From Candidatus Nitrosocosmicus sp. (GTDB taxonomy: Archaea > Thermoproteota > Nitrososphaeria > Nitrososphaerales > Nitrososphaeraceae): a stretch of 38,776 bases of DNA. Position numbers and translations under genes: made by a program. The notes beneath the pieces were generated by a model, which made no database searches, was not told where the DNA came from, and saw nothing but the letters and a program-made list of their open reading frames with translations. Positions 9,094 to 17,806 of the stretch are shown in pieces. The stretch is from NCBI GenBank assembly GCA_029194465.1, contig JARFXS010000025.1, positions 1 to 38,776 of the forward strand, in the 5' to 3' direction. The stretch's first letter is position 1. Every line of letters starts with the position of its first letter.

Positions 9094-9917
9094 TTAATTT
9101 TTTTCAATTTCAGCTTCATCAAGTCTATCGAAGATCATGGTATTAGCAACTTCAGAATAAAAGTCAATTAACCCCCTCAAATTAGGAGAGATATTCTTTG
9201 CCTTCATATAAATTTCACATGGACCACTGACTGCTCTATCAGAGATAAGGGGAAACCATAACAATTTTATTTTTTAACTTCTTCAAAAGGTTTTTCATAC
9301 CAGGTATGCTTATTATTGGTCCAATGCTTGTGATCGGATTTCCGGGGAGCAAATAAGATTAATCTTGATTCTTCAAGCGTTCTTTGGGCTTGTAAAGTTA
9401 TCCTGGCTTTTTTGATGTTATTGTAAATAATATCATACACCGGCATTGAACCTTTGTATTTTATCCAATATTCTTGTAAATGAATTCGCTTATTGCCTTC
9501 AATTACCATGTTTGATTCATAATGAGTATCAGAAGCAGGAGCTATGAGTAGGGACAGACCATATTTGTCAGTAAAGAATTTTGTGATTTCAGTTAAACTC
9601 TTCCCTTCTTTTAATAGCTGCGTTCTTAAAACATGTGTTGTCAAATCTTTATCCCCGAGGTTAAACCATGTTTCGGGTCCAAGGGTATTCATATATTTTA
9701 AGAAATTAAAAGAATCCCTTTTGACTCCCCACCCCTTCTTTTTGTCCAAATTATTACTGAGTCCATAAATGATTGTATCGATATCAGGACAAATATAGAG
9801 CCCATAATGCCAAAAATTATCTGCTACGTTTGAAATAATTGTAATGTTTTCTGATTCCTTATACATTCCTCTAACTAATTTAACAGAACCTGTTCCCCCA
9901 GCTAAAATGGTAATCAA
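9094..9917 (-). pseudogene. cofD: 2-phospho-L-lactate transferase cofD, interrupted by two frameshifts
   Basis: CofD joins the activated lactyl phosphate to Fo to make F420-0. The open frame at 9267-9917 (216 aa) starts with ITILAGGTGSVKLVRGMY, typical of CofD, but stops too early; the family is about 300 aa. At a GGGG run (9344-9347) the conserved reading moves to another frame, GNPITSIGPIISIPGMK, matching the CofD Pro-Ser-Asn-Pro loop. At a second GGGG run (9249-9252) it moves again, giving ISDRAVSGPCEIYMKAKN and an end at 9094. The full set of CofD motifs is therefore present over about 274 codons in three frames. Either the gene is dead or both G runs are miscounted. Confidence 0.85.
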
Positions 9918-10104
9918 TATTACATTTCTATATTTTCTTTTTTTATTATTTGTTTTTTTTCTCTTTGTTATGTTATGATTTTTTTACTTTTAGGCTAGAT
10001 AAAATATAATTTTTTATTCTAAACATGCAGTATTCAATTTGAATTCACCTCAAGTAAAGATATATCAATAAGCTTATAAACAGGCTAAATGGAATTCAAA
10101 AATA

Positions 10105-11159
10105 TTGAAATTAAGATCTCTAGATTATGTAATAGTATTATTGGCTATTGTTTTTTTAGCGGGATTATTAATCAAAAGCTTATGCCATACAAATGGAATC
10201 AGGAGTCTCACCTGTAATAAATACGGCGGATGCTTCCTTTACAGGTGATAGAATCATTACTTTAAAGTATCCCGCTAATAGCACTATGTCACAAATCTTA
10301 GATGGAAATAAAACAACAATCTCATTTTCATTGAATTCTTCAGATAGCGGTAATGTGTATCTGAGATATTAGATAAAATAAACAATCAATTACTTTCTCA
10401 AAAACAAAGTCTAGTAAAATTTGAAACGCCACACTAGATTATAAAGCAACTCTCAATGGGGGACCTACTACTGGAACTGTTTCCTACCAGGTGAAATTGC
10501 ATCCAATTATTACTAACCTTGTAACTGGATCAAACGGATCTACTACATCTATTTTGGATATAGATTGGAGAAGTATTGCATTGGAAGAGCCTTTGATAGT
10601 AAATACAGAAGAATATGGTCAAATTGACATTAATCATCCTATCAGTGGTTTGGAAAAATTAGCTCCAGAGGTAGCTGATAAAATTCAGAATACAACTTTA
10701 GCACCTGCTTTTGAAGCCCCTATTATGGATTTTGCAGAATTTGGAACATCGATGAACAACTGGCACTTTTTGTTTGATGCAACTGGTGCACAAGCTGGTG
10801 CAGCGGGCTTTGGGTTTTCGGTCACAGAAGGCGGATCAAAGATAGTTTCGATATACTCTTTGGGTGAGAGCAGTTTCAGAGAAGGAACTCATACAGCAAA
10901 AGAAACCTCTGCTTCCGGTGATATAGACGGGGTAACTGTTACTGCTAATACTTTAACAGCCCCTCCAAGCGGACAAATGCAGATAGGTGGATTCTCTCAA
11001 GTTGTACAATCAGGAGGTAAAGAATATCTCTCGGTGTCATCCGTAGCACCTCAGGGTGTGGCTACTTCTTCAGGCAGCTTTCCCATACAAGTATTTTTGA
11101 TATTTGGAGCCATGATGGCAGGTGTAGCGGTCTTAGTATTAGTAAAAGCAAGAAAATAG
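10105..11159 (+). pseudogene. secreted or surface protein with C-terminal anchor, frameshifted
   Basis: An uninterrupted 222-codon frame runs 10491-11159, but its N-terminal half lies upstream in other frames. TTG at 10105 begins LKLRSLDYVIVLLAIVFLAG, a signal peptide; a shift near 10175 continues as AYAIQMESGVSPVINTADAS; stops near 10371 and 10435 are bypassed in other frames, ending with LDYKATLNGGPTTGTVSYQ just before 10491. The C-terminus (residues 198-218 of the open part) is one membrane helix followed by KARK, typical of an anchored extracellular protein. No enzyme motif is recognised. At least two or three indels are needed to join it. Confidence 0.7.
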
Positions 11160-11191
11160 TCCATAGAATTTATTTTTTTTGTTGTTTGTAT

Positions 11192-11857
11192 TTATAGTGA
11201 ATGGTCTTTATTTTTATCAATAGATTTAGATAGTCTATTCTCAGTTTTTAGATAGTATGTACCAATATCTTGAGTAGTATCTATCGTTATTACATTAGGT
11301 TGAATAATCAAGCTCCCCGAGTATCTAGATTTGCCTAATCCAATAACCTCCTTGTTAGGGTTTAATATTATGACTTGTTGATTTTCTTTTATATCTTTCA
11401 AATATGACAGAATTGAACTTCCCATAATGTCCCTCCCAAAAACTATTAGACTTTCAGCCTTTGTATTGATGATAACGTGAGGATAATCCATATTTTTATT
11501 GTGTTTGACTACGAATTCGGCAAAATTTAAGCCGGGAGAAAATCTCTTATTCTTAATAGTACCAATTTTCAAACCGACTATAACGGGATGTATTTTATTA
11601 AGAAGAGTATCGCCATATTTGATGTTGGAATGAACGAAAACTTCTTCTGTTCTCTTTATGGTTTTTTCTGGCTCAGTGAAATCAGTACCGTTTGAGTATC
11701 CTAACGTTAGTGTGTGCTTTTGATCACTAATAACGGCGTCTAAAACCAGGGTTCGGATTAGTATTTTTAGTGTTTTAAAAATTTCAAAAATTCCCCAATT
11801 ATTAAAGGATCTTTTCAAAATCGTCTCTTCAGCATTAGTCAAATTTCTAAAAGTCAT
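11192..11857 (-). CDS. NIP7-like PUA-domain RNA-binding protein
   Basis: A 221-residue protein. The C-terminal half resembles the NIP7/UPF0113 PUA domain: INTKAESLIVFGRDIMGSSI followed by VIILNPNKEVIGLGKSRY. NIP7 binds pre-rRNA during large-subunit biogenesis in eukaryotes; the archaeal form is presumed to act in rRNA binding. It lies one base downstream of the NOP2/Sun methylase, so the two are surely co-transcribed and may modify the same RNA. The ATG start at 11857 is supported by the tight junction. The N-terminal region (1-100) is more divergent. Confidence 0.75.
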   Translation of the reverse strand: MTFRNLTNAEETILKRSFNNWGIFEIFKTLKILIRTLVLDAVISDQKHTLTLGYSNGTDFTEPEKTIKRTEEVFVHSNIKYGDTLLNKIHPVIVGLKIGTIKNKRFSPGLNFAEFVVKHNKNMDYPHVIINTKAESLIVFGRDIMGSSILSYLKDIKENQQVIILNPNKEVIGLGKSRYSGSLIIQPNVITIDTTQDIGTYYLKTENRLSKSIDKNKDHSL

Positions 11858-11858
11858 C

Positions 11859-12995
11859 TTAGTTTGATATCTTCCTTATTTTTGCTATAAAAAATCCGTT
11901 GGTGGAATGAATATGAGGATAGAATCTTTTGGTAAATACCATATTCTCGTCGAATTGGTAATTTGAAAATCTTGTCAAACCATTCATTCCATAATTTAAT
12001 GGTTCGAGTTTTGCATCTTTGTGATTGTTTAGGAGGTATTGTATTATCATCTCATTTTCTTCTGGCGCAAAGGAACAAGTGCAATATATCAAGAGTCCGT
12101 TTGGTTTCAAAACATCAAAACCAGACATAATCAGTTTTTTCTGTCTGTTACTACAAGTTCCCAAATCCACTAAATTACGACTTTTCTTTCTAGAAGTATC
12201 TTTCATAATAATCCCTTCACAGGTACATGGTGCATCAAGCAGTACTCTATCAAAATGTAATCCAAGTTGGTCTATCTCCTCTGCCTTAATATTAAGCACA
12301 ATTGTATTTTGTACAAAACAACGTGACAAGTTAAAAAGTAGAGATGCAAGTCTGTTGGAGTTTAATTCACATGCAAAAATTGCCCCCCTATTATTTAGTT
12401 TTTGAGCGATATGCGTTGTCTTGCCCCCAGGTGCAGCAGCCATATCTAATACAACCAAATCGGATCTATCATGAATTTCTAATTCCTCTACTGCAATACA
12501 AGAGCTCAAATCCTGGATGTAATAGTATCCTTTCAAATATTCAATCGTTGAACCGATACTAGGCTGTTTGGATCCAGTGTCATTATCTTTGCTAGATTGC
12601 AAATCGCTATCTCTTTGCGCGGTAACAGCAACCTTATTGTCATTGTTATCATCATTATTTTGATGATCAATTCTAATCCCATCGACCTTATTTTGAATAC
12701 CCATGAATCCAGGGTTCTTTATTTCAAATACTTCTTTTAGAATAGTCTCGTTTAAGTGATACCCCTTCTCATCTAATCGCCTCTTTAGTTCCTGTGGATT
12801 AGTTTTTAGGGTATTTACTCTTATATAATAATGCAAGTTTTTGCTATCATGGATATACTCTAGCATTTTTTCAGGATAAGGGATAAAATTTAGAAATCTA
12901 GATATCATCCACTCTTTATATCCAAATCTTTTTGATAGGAACCTCGAATGTTCGTTACCCGTTAGAAGCACCGGACAGTCTAAAATATCATCCAT
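11859..12995 (-). CDS. NOP2/Sun-family RNA cytosine-C5 methyltransferase
   Basis: SAM-dependent m5C methylase for tRNA or rRNA, 378 residues. DMAAAPGGKTTHIAQ (about 184-198) is the SAM motif, DAPCTCEG (about 255-262) has the motif IV Cys that helps release the product, and YCTCSFAPEENE (about 305-316) holds the catalytic motif VI Cys. An unusual acidic, Asn/Asp-rich insert of roughly 40 residues (about 105-145) separates the N-terminal RNA-binding part from the methylase core. Operon with the NIP7-like gene. Which RNA position it modifies cannot be told. Confidence 0.9.
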   Translation of the reverse strand: MDDILDCPVLLTGNEHSRFLSKRFGYKEWMISRFLNFIPYPEKMLEYIHDSKNLHYYIRVNTLKTNPQELKRRLDEKGYHLNETILKEVFEIKNPGFMGIQNKVDGIRIDHQNNDDNNDNKVAVTAQRDSDLQSSKDNDTGSKQPSIGSTIEYLKGYYYIQDLSSCIAVEELEIHDRSDLVVLDMAAAPGGKTTHIAQKLNNRGAIFACELNSNRLASLLFNLSRCFVQNTIVLNIKAEEIDQLGLHFDRVLLDAPCTCEGIIMKDTSRKKSRNLVDLGTCSNRQKKLIMSGFDVLKPNGLLIYCTCSFAPEENEMIIQYLLNNHKDAKLEPLNYGMNGLTRFSNYQFDENMVFTKRFYPHIHSTNGFFIAKIRKISN

Positions 12996-13067
12996 TCTAT
13001 ATTACATTTTATCAGTAGTGACAATTAGAATTAATAGATTTTCAAAATCTATTTGAAGATAAACAGC

Positions 13068-13107
13068 ATGGGATCCAAAATAGAAAATTTTCCATTTTGG
13101 ATCCCAT
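13068..13107 (-). terminator. perfect 14-bp hairpin immediately after RNase P RNA
   Basis: ATGGGATCCAAAAT (13068-13081) and ATTTTGGATCCCAT (13094-13107) form a perfect 14-bp stem with a 12-nt A/T-rich loop. It starts about three bases past the inferred RNase P RNA 3' end and precedes the 3' side of the methylase promoter region. It may stop transcription or protect or define the 3' end. No strong U tract is directly attached, so the role is inferred. Confidence 0.55.
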
Positions 13108-13109
13108 AT

Positions 13110-13410
13110 CGTGTGTCCTAGTAGTAACCCTCCTTTTGTTTTAAGCAAGATTTAGCTAAGCAGCCTACCTGAGTGTATGTACGGGTTCCTAACTCTGTTT
13201 GGCCTTTCTCCACCTAGGTCGACAGTTTCACTCCAAAATTGAAATCGCTCAGATTACTAATCATCATTGCTTTTGATCTCAACTGGATCCTTTTCTATTT
13301 CGTTGCCAGAAGTCTCCTTCTAATTATCGCTAATTCAGGTGCCCGTAGTGAGGGAGGAGTTTCCTCTTCGTTATATATTGCCTGAAGTAACTTGCTCGCT
13401 AGCTCACAAG
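13110..13410 (-). ncRNA. rnpB: RNase P RNA
   Basis: Catalytic RNA that trims tRNA 5' leaders. On the minus strand the conserved blocks occur in the correct order: CR-I GAGGAAACTCC (13356-13366), GAGTGAAACTGTC as CR-II, AGGAGAAAGGCCAAAC-like sequence with AGGCCAAAC at 13197-13205 (minus reading), GTAGGCTGCTT (13158-13168) as in bacterial type A RNA, and ACAAAAGGAGGGTTAC (13124-13139) as CR-V. P4 can form between CCCTCC of CR-I and GGAGGG of CR-V. Terminal helix P1 pairs TGTG..CTAG near 13399-13408 with CTAG..CACA near 13112-13121. About 300 nt, a normal archaeal length. Ends are estimated from P1. Confidence 0.92.
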
Positions 13411-13425
13411 TAAAAATGAAACTCT

Positions 13426-13440
13426 AAAGTTATTAACTTT
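13426..13440. promoter_or_regulatory. palindrome upstream of RNase P RNA
   Basis: AAAGTTATTAACTTT is a perfect palindrome with 7-bp arms and centres about 23 bases upstream of the inferred RNase P RNA 5' end, the position of an archaeal TATA element. It could be the TATA region itself or a binding site overlapping it. The rest of the gap to 13620 (about 180 bases) shows nothing recognisable. Confidence 0.4.
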
Positions 13441-13620
13441 CTTATCTACTAGTCGTTTTTTGGATATTCTTTCTGATTGAACATGATATTACAATACTTT
13501 TTTCCAAGTCCAATAATCTTGGTATTGAAACATTGTTGAATCGCTCATTTAACTTGTATTAATGAAATTATCCTCAGTGTAATTTGGTTTTTTAATGCAG
13601 TCTTTTTGTAGAATTTGTTA

Positions 13621-14151
13621 TTAGGAGTTGAAAATGTGTGGAAAGTATTCCTTTTCAATCGTTATTATCTCATCTTGTCCTAATGCATGAGAATAATCTT
13701 CCAAGATTTCGGAGTTTAAATCCAGAAATGTATGTCCCCACTTAAATTTATTTAGGATTTCTCTAGACATTTCCTTGTAATTCAAAATATACAATGCTGC
13801 AGATATGGCTTCAACCGTTGAAAGCATTCCTAATTTGGCATAATTGGTAGGATTTCCGGCCAATAAGGCAGGAAGCTTTCTATTATTAAAGAATTTTTTT
13901 GACGTATTAATTACCTGTGTTGCTAATTTCCAGGAGCAATCAATAGCGCAAATGCCTCTAAATTTTTTTATATCATTAGGGGCAACCATTTTTTCAGCGA
14001 AAGGGTTTAGTACCAAAAATGTAATAGGAACCCTCCTTACTTCCTTAGCCATCTTGAATTTTACAAGTCGCGATGCTGTACACTTGTTTGGATCATCCTG
14101 TCGATACATAAGTACAGCCAATTCTAAAGGTATCGCACTGGATTCACTCAT
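13621..14151 (-). CDS. tsr3: Tsr3, 18S/16S rRNA aminocarboxypropyltransferase
   Basis: Transfers the aminocarboxypropyl group of SAM to a hypermodified uridine of small-subunit rRNA. The 176 residues carry the family pattern: a RLI-like start with DDPNKCTASRLVKF, then VLNPFAEKMVAPND, VDCSW-like CAIDCSWKLA, LPALLAGNPTNYAKLGMLSTVEAISAAL, and FKWGHTFLDLNSEILEDY. It begins with ATG and overlaps the signal peptidase stop by 8 bases, so the two are in one transcript. Together with proS and the NIP7 and methylase pair it makes this a translation-gene block. Confidence 0.9.
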   Translation of the reverse strand: MSESSAIPLELAVLMYRQDDPNKCTASRLVKFKMAKEVRRVPITFLVLNPFAEKMVAPNDIKKFRGICAIDCSWKLATQVINTSKKFFNNRKLPALLAGNPTNYAKLGMLSTVEAISAALYILNYKEMSREILNKFKWGHTFLDLNSEILEDYSHALGQDEIITIEKEYFPHIFNS

Positions 14152-14764
14152 CTTTTAATTTTTCTTTCTCCTCTTCCTGTTTATCCTTCTTACCTCCACG
14201 AATGAATGAGTATATCAATAATCCAGCAATTACAGCCATTATGATATAGTTTACAGGGGGTTTTAATACCTGAGGTATGATGCCCACTTGTGGGATTGTA
14301 TAGATGACCTTCCCTACATAGTTCTCTTCTGTTATCGGAAAATCTATTCCAGGAATGGAACATTCATTTGCATCTCCCTTTGTCAGAATTGTTTTTTCCT
14401 GTATGACTTCATTTATGGCAATAGGAGCACAAAGAATCACGTTTCCGGTCAAATTATTTCCTTTCTCAATGATAGCTGATACCCGATGCACAATAGTCTT
14501 ATTTTCTTCCGCTGGATCCGGGGCTTTAAAAACGATGATATCTCCTATATTCGCATTAGCAAAAGTGCTATTGTCTTTCTCCCAAACTATTATCAGATCG
14601 TTTATGTTGAGTACAGGGATCATGCTACCACTTGCCACTACATAAAACGGATTAGAATCGGCCAGTAGGGTCCTAATAGAAATAAATGCTATAGCAAATA
14701 CTACAACAATGATTATGATAATCTTGATATCTTTCCTCTTGTTATCCTTGTTCTTCTTTGACAA
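14144..14764 (-). CDS. archaeal signal peptidase I (Sec11 type)
   Basis: Membrane protease that removes secretory signal peptides. The 206-residue protein has an N-terminal membrane helix (about 11-32), the catalytic Ser in VVASGSMIPVL (about 40-50), then VHRVSAI where His replaces the bacterial Lys (archaeal/eukaryotic Ser-His type), and TKGDANECS with the conserved Asp. A second hydrophobic segment (about 172-194) and a charged Lys/Glu-rich tail follow. Start TTG. It overlaps tsr3 by 8 bases. It would process the several secreted proteins encoded in this window. Confidence 0.9.
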   Translation of the reverse strand: MSKKNKDNKRKDIKIIIIIVVVFAIAFISIRTLLADSNPFYVVASGSMIPVLNINDLIIVWEKDNSTFANANIGDIIVFKAPDPAEENKTIVHRVSAIIEKGNNLTGNVILCAPIAINEVIQEKTILTKGDANECSIPGIDFPITEENYVGKVIYTIPQVGIIPQVLKPPVNYIIMAVIAGLLIYSFIRGGKKDKQEEEKEKLKDE

Positions 14765-14869
14765 CTTGTAATAAATAATTTGGATTTTAAACCTTACATA
14801 AACATTCTGTTTAAATTTTAATTATCCCTTATTTCATCCCCGTTGAATAATTCGAAGGAGAGTATTACA

Positions 14870-16354
14870 TCAATATGCTTTTGCAAAGATAACTAGCTTA
14901 TTTGCCTTTTTTCTGCAATAAATACAATCCCTAATTACGTCATTTGTCATACTGGGTCCGGTTGGGAGGTCTTTTGAATCGAAAGGGATTACCCTAATGT
15001 CTGCTCCAGTATCCTCCTTAACCCGAACTTCGCAGTCTTCATTACCACACCACCCCGTCACAATAAAACCGGAATGACCATCCAAAATCCCCTTAAAATC
15101 GTCAAAATTTGTTATGACCTTTGTTTTCTCTTTAAGAAAGGTTTCTGCCTTGCAATATAAATCGGTTTGAAGACTTTGAAAAATTTTCTCGATTTCTTTA
15201 CTCAAATTGTCCATAGGGACAATATTTTTTTGCCTATTATCTCTTCTCACTACCTCTACATTATTGTTTTCAATATCTCTTTGTCCAATATTTATTCGGA
15301 CAGGGACCCCTTTCATTTCCCATTCATTATATTTCCATCCAGCGGTAAACTCATCTCGTTCATCTACAAAAACCCTGTAGCCTAAAGCTAATAAACTATC
15401 TCTTAGTCTATTAGCATGGTCTTTGACTAAATGTTCATTCACATCTTTGTAAATTGGAATAATAATAATTTGGATCGGAGCAACGATTGGGGGTAATATC
15501 AAGCCCTTGTCATCTCCATGGACCATTATTAAGGCTCCAATTAATCTCCACGATATTCCCCAAGAAGTTTGCCATACAAAATCTTCATTATTATTCTTGT
15601 TCAAAAATTTTATTTCAAATGGTTGTGAAAAATTTAAACCCAGGTTATGGGAGGTTCCAAGTTGTAGTGCTTTTCCATCAGGCATCATCCCCTCCAATGC
15701 AGTAGTATAGTCTGCACCAACAAATTTCTCTTTATTGCTTTTATATCCAGATATTGTAGGAATTGAAAGGACTTTTTCAATAAAATGTTTATAAAGATAC
15801 AAAATTGTCATGACTTCGTCCTCCGCCTCCTTTTTGTTAGCGTGAGCTGTATGACCTTCCTGCCACAAAAATTCTGAATTTCGTATGAAAGGTTTTGTGG
15901 ATTTTATCTCAGCCCTCAATGCGGTATTCCAAAAATTCATTTTAAGTGGCAGATCTCGATAACTAGAGATCCATTTGGGAAATATCGAATAAAGTAGAGC
16001 CTCGGAGGTGGGTCGTAATGCTAATTTTTCACTCAACAGAGAATCACCAGACGATGTTACCCAAAAGACCTCTGGATTGAATCCTTTGAAATGCTTTTCC
16101 TCTTTGTTTAGCAGACTTTCAGGTATTAAGCAAGGTAAGAATCCATTAAGGTGTCCTGTCTCTTTGAATTTTTGATCTAAATAGCTCTTGATGAGGTCCC
16201 AGATAGCAAAACCATATGGTCTGAGGACAATGAAACCTTTTGCAGATATGTAATCCGCTAACCCTGCTTTTTCGACTATTTGTGAATACCATTCGCTAAA
16301 GTTTTCATCTTTTTTCACACTAATACCAAATTCCTTACTGATTTTCTGAGACAA
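14870..16354 (-). CDS. proS: prolyl-tRNA synthetase, archaeal/eukaryotic type
   Basis: Class II synthetase charging tRNA-Pro, 494 residues, full length. Class II motif 2 is seen around NTALRAEIKSTKPFIRNSEFLWQEGHTAH, the central LGTSHNLGLNFSQPFEI region is typical, and motif 3 lies in the SWRLIGALIMVHGDDKGL segment. The C-terminal extension has four Cys residues (CGNEDC and CIYC) for zinc and ends in Ala-Tyr, the C-terminal Tyr characteristic of archaeal/eukaryotic ProRS. Start TTG. It is intact, which argues against a uniform high indel error rate in the assembly. Confidence 0.96.
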   Translation of the reverse strand: MSQKISKEFGISVKKDENFSEWYSQIVEKAGLADYISAKGFIVLRPYGFAIWDLIKSYLDQKFKETGHLNGFLPCLIPESLLNKEEKHFKGFNPEVFWVTSSGDSLLSEKLALRPTSEALLYSIFPKWISSYRDLPLKMNFWNTALRAEIKSTKPFIRNSEFLWQEGHTAHANKKEAEDEVMTILYLYKHFIEKVLSIPTISGYKSNKEKFVGADYTTALEGMMPDGKALQLGTSHNLGLNFSQPFEIKFLNKNNNEDFVWQTSWGISWRLIGALIMVHGDDKGLILPPIVAPIQIIIIPIYKDVNEHLVKDHANRLRDSLLALGYRVFVDERDEFTAGWKYNEWEMKGVPVRINIGQRDIENNNVEVVRRDNRQKNIVPMDNLSKEIEKIFQSLQTDLYCKAETFLKEKTKVITNFDDFKGILDGHSGFIVTGWCGNEDCEVRVKEDTGADIRVIPFDSKDLPTGPSMTNDVIRDCIYCRKKANKLVIFAKAY

Positions 16355-16431
16355 TTAATCAAAAGATAGCTATGGATTTCTATTTATGAAGCTTATGCTG
16401 ATCTTACAAGGGCAATAGAAAAATAAATAGA

Positions 16432-16722
16432 CTATTCCAATGGGTCACCCTTGCAATAGACTACACCACTAATTCTACTATGAAAATTGCTACAAACGTA
16501 GCATTGTACAAAGCCAAGTTCCTGTTTAAACACAGGACAATCTACAGATTCTAGCTTCATTCTTTTTAACATTTTTGGACTAACACCCTTTAGTTTTAGT
16601 TTACCCTTATCATCCATCATGCCTGAGCTCTTTAGCTCAGCTTTTGCTCGATCACTTATTTTCAAGGTTTTTTCCACCTGCTTTATTGGAACCTCATATT
16701 TCGTAACGGGTGATTCACTCAT
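16432..16722 (-). CDS. small conserved hypothetical protein with four Cys
   Basis: A 96-residue soluble protein: a lysine-rich helical N-terminal half and a C-terminal Cys-rich part (Cys in VDCPVF, a CYVC pair, and VYCKGD) that could bind zinc or an iron-sulfur cluster. The pattern is reminiscent of small zinc-ribbon-like proteins of Nitrososphaeria, but I do not know a function. ATG start. It lies about 80 bases upstream of proS on the same strand, so it may be its operon leader gene. Confidence 0.7.
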   Translation of the reverse strand: MSESPVTKYEVPIKQVEKTLKISDRAKAELKSSGMMDDKGKLKLKGVSPKMLKRMKLESVDCPVFKQELGFVQCYVCSNFHSRISGVVYCKGDPLE

Positions 16723-16937
16723 CTCAATTAGACTTTATGTACGGTCTGATTATTTATAAAAATTTTTTTTCCAATTTGAGGACTAAGGTTAAGTATCAAA
16801 AAAAGGGACATGTAGACTACAAGATATCTATTCCTAGATTCTTTAAATATGTTGAAACATGATTATGATGCAATAAGTGATAACCAATACCCAATAATCA
16901 CCAATAGATTGTCAATAGTTATACAACTTTATTATCT

Positions 16938-17450
16938 ATGACGAATTCAATAAGCTGTTTGAAGACGTATGTGATATCCAAGAAAGATACGGAGAAAATA
17001 CTCAAAACAATAGGCAACGGCTGGGAGGAGAAGATATCCATTCCTAAAACTAAGAATATTAAAGTTTTTGAAATTGAAGAAAATAAGAGTATCTTGGTTA
17101 TCGATTCCCTTGTTGCAGTTTTCATTTCTGAGGAAATCATATTACCTTTTTTGGGGAGAACTGAAATCCTGGAAAAATTCCCTTCGATAATTGTAGACTC
17201 TGGTTCTATAAAGTTCATATGTAATGGAGCAAAGGTTTTGCGTCCAGGTATAGTAGAGTTTGGTGAATTCAAGAAAAATGACATAGTAGTAGTAAAGGAA
17301 GAAAAATATGGAAAATTTTTATCTGTTGGTATAGCACTTGAGGACAGCATCAACGCCAAAGAATTACAAAAAGGACAAATCATAAACAATCTCCACTATG
17401 TCGGTGACAAATTCTGGAATGCTTTTAAAGAAATTTCCTTTCGGTTATGA
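16938..17450 (+). CDS. PUA-domain protein (MCT-1/Tma20-like)
   Basis: RNA-binding protein of 170 residues. The C-terminal PUA domain is clear: SIIVDSGSIKFICNGAKVL, RPGIVEFGEFKKNDIVVV, KFLSVGIAL and the closing KGQIINNLHYVGDKFW. This is the archaeal homologue of the Tma20/MCT-1 family, which acts at the ribosome in eukaryotes in initiation and recycling. ATG start at 16938. It diverges from the small Cys protein and proS. The exact role in archaea is unknown. Confidence 0.85.
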   Translation: MTNSISCLKTYVISKKDTEKILKTIGNGWEEKISIPKTKNIKVFEIEENKSILVIDSLVAVFISEEIILPFLGRTEILEKFPSIIVDSGSIKFICNGAKVLRPGIVEFGEFKKNDIVVVKEEKYGKFLSVGIALEDSINAKELQKGQIINNLHYVGDKFWNAFKEISFRL

Positions 17451-17482
17451 AATTCTTTAATACCACGAATAAAGACTTTATC

Positions 17483-17490
17483 TTTATATA
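17483..17490 (+). promoter_or_regulatory. TATA box for the small membrane protein gene
   Basis: TTTATATA lies 23-30 bases before the ATG at 17513 (an ATG at 17508 is out of frame), the distance of an archaeal TATA box from a nearly leaderless start. It supports 17513-17710 as a real gene. Confidence 0.55.
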
Positions 17491-17512
17491 TCCTAACCAT
17501 TTTTAAAATGAC

Positions 17513-17710
17513 ATGCTTACGGGAAAGATGACAGCTACTTGGCTAATCCTTTTAACTATAGCGGGATGTGCTGCAGTTCCAGTTTTGTTAATTTATTATA
17601 CAACGGTACATCCATTCATCGAAACTCATCCGCCTAAAATAACCCTAGGTTTAGTAGACTTAATTCCAAAGGCCATAATTCTTGGCTTTACTCACACTGT
17701 TTCAAATTAG
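17513..17710 (+). CDS. small membrane protein, unknown function
   Basis: A 65-residue protein with two hydrophobic stretches (about residues 7-30 and 43-60). The first could be a membrane helix or signal anchor. Nothing matches a family I know. A TATA-like element sits at the right distance, so expression is plausible. It precedes the GHKL ATPase gene by about 100 bases on the same strand. Confidence 0.55.
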   Translation: MLTGKMTATWLILLTIAGCAAVPVLLIYYTTVHPFIETHPPKITLGLVDLIPKAIILGFTHTVSN

Positions 17711-17806
17711 AATCGCAGCGCCTAAGCTTGTCAAAAAAATTTAGGAATTTAGTCAACTAATTTTTAATATTTATTTAAATAATCTTCTCCTAAAAACTAA
17801 AATATA

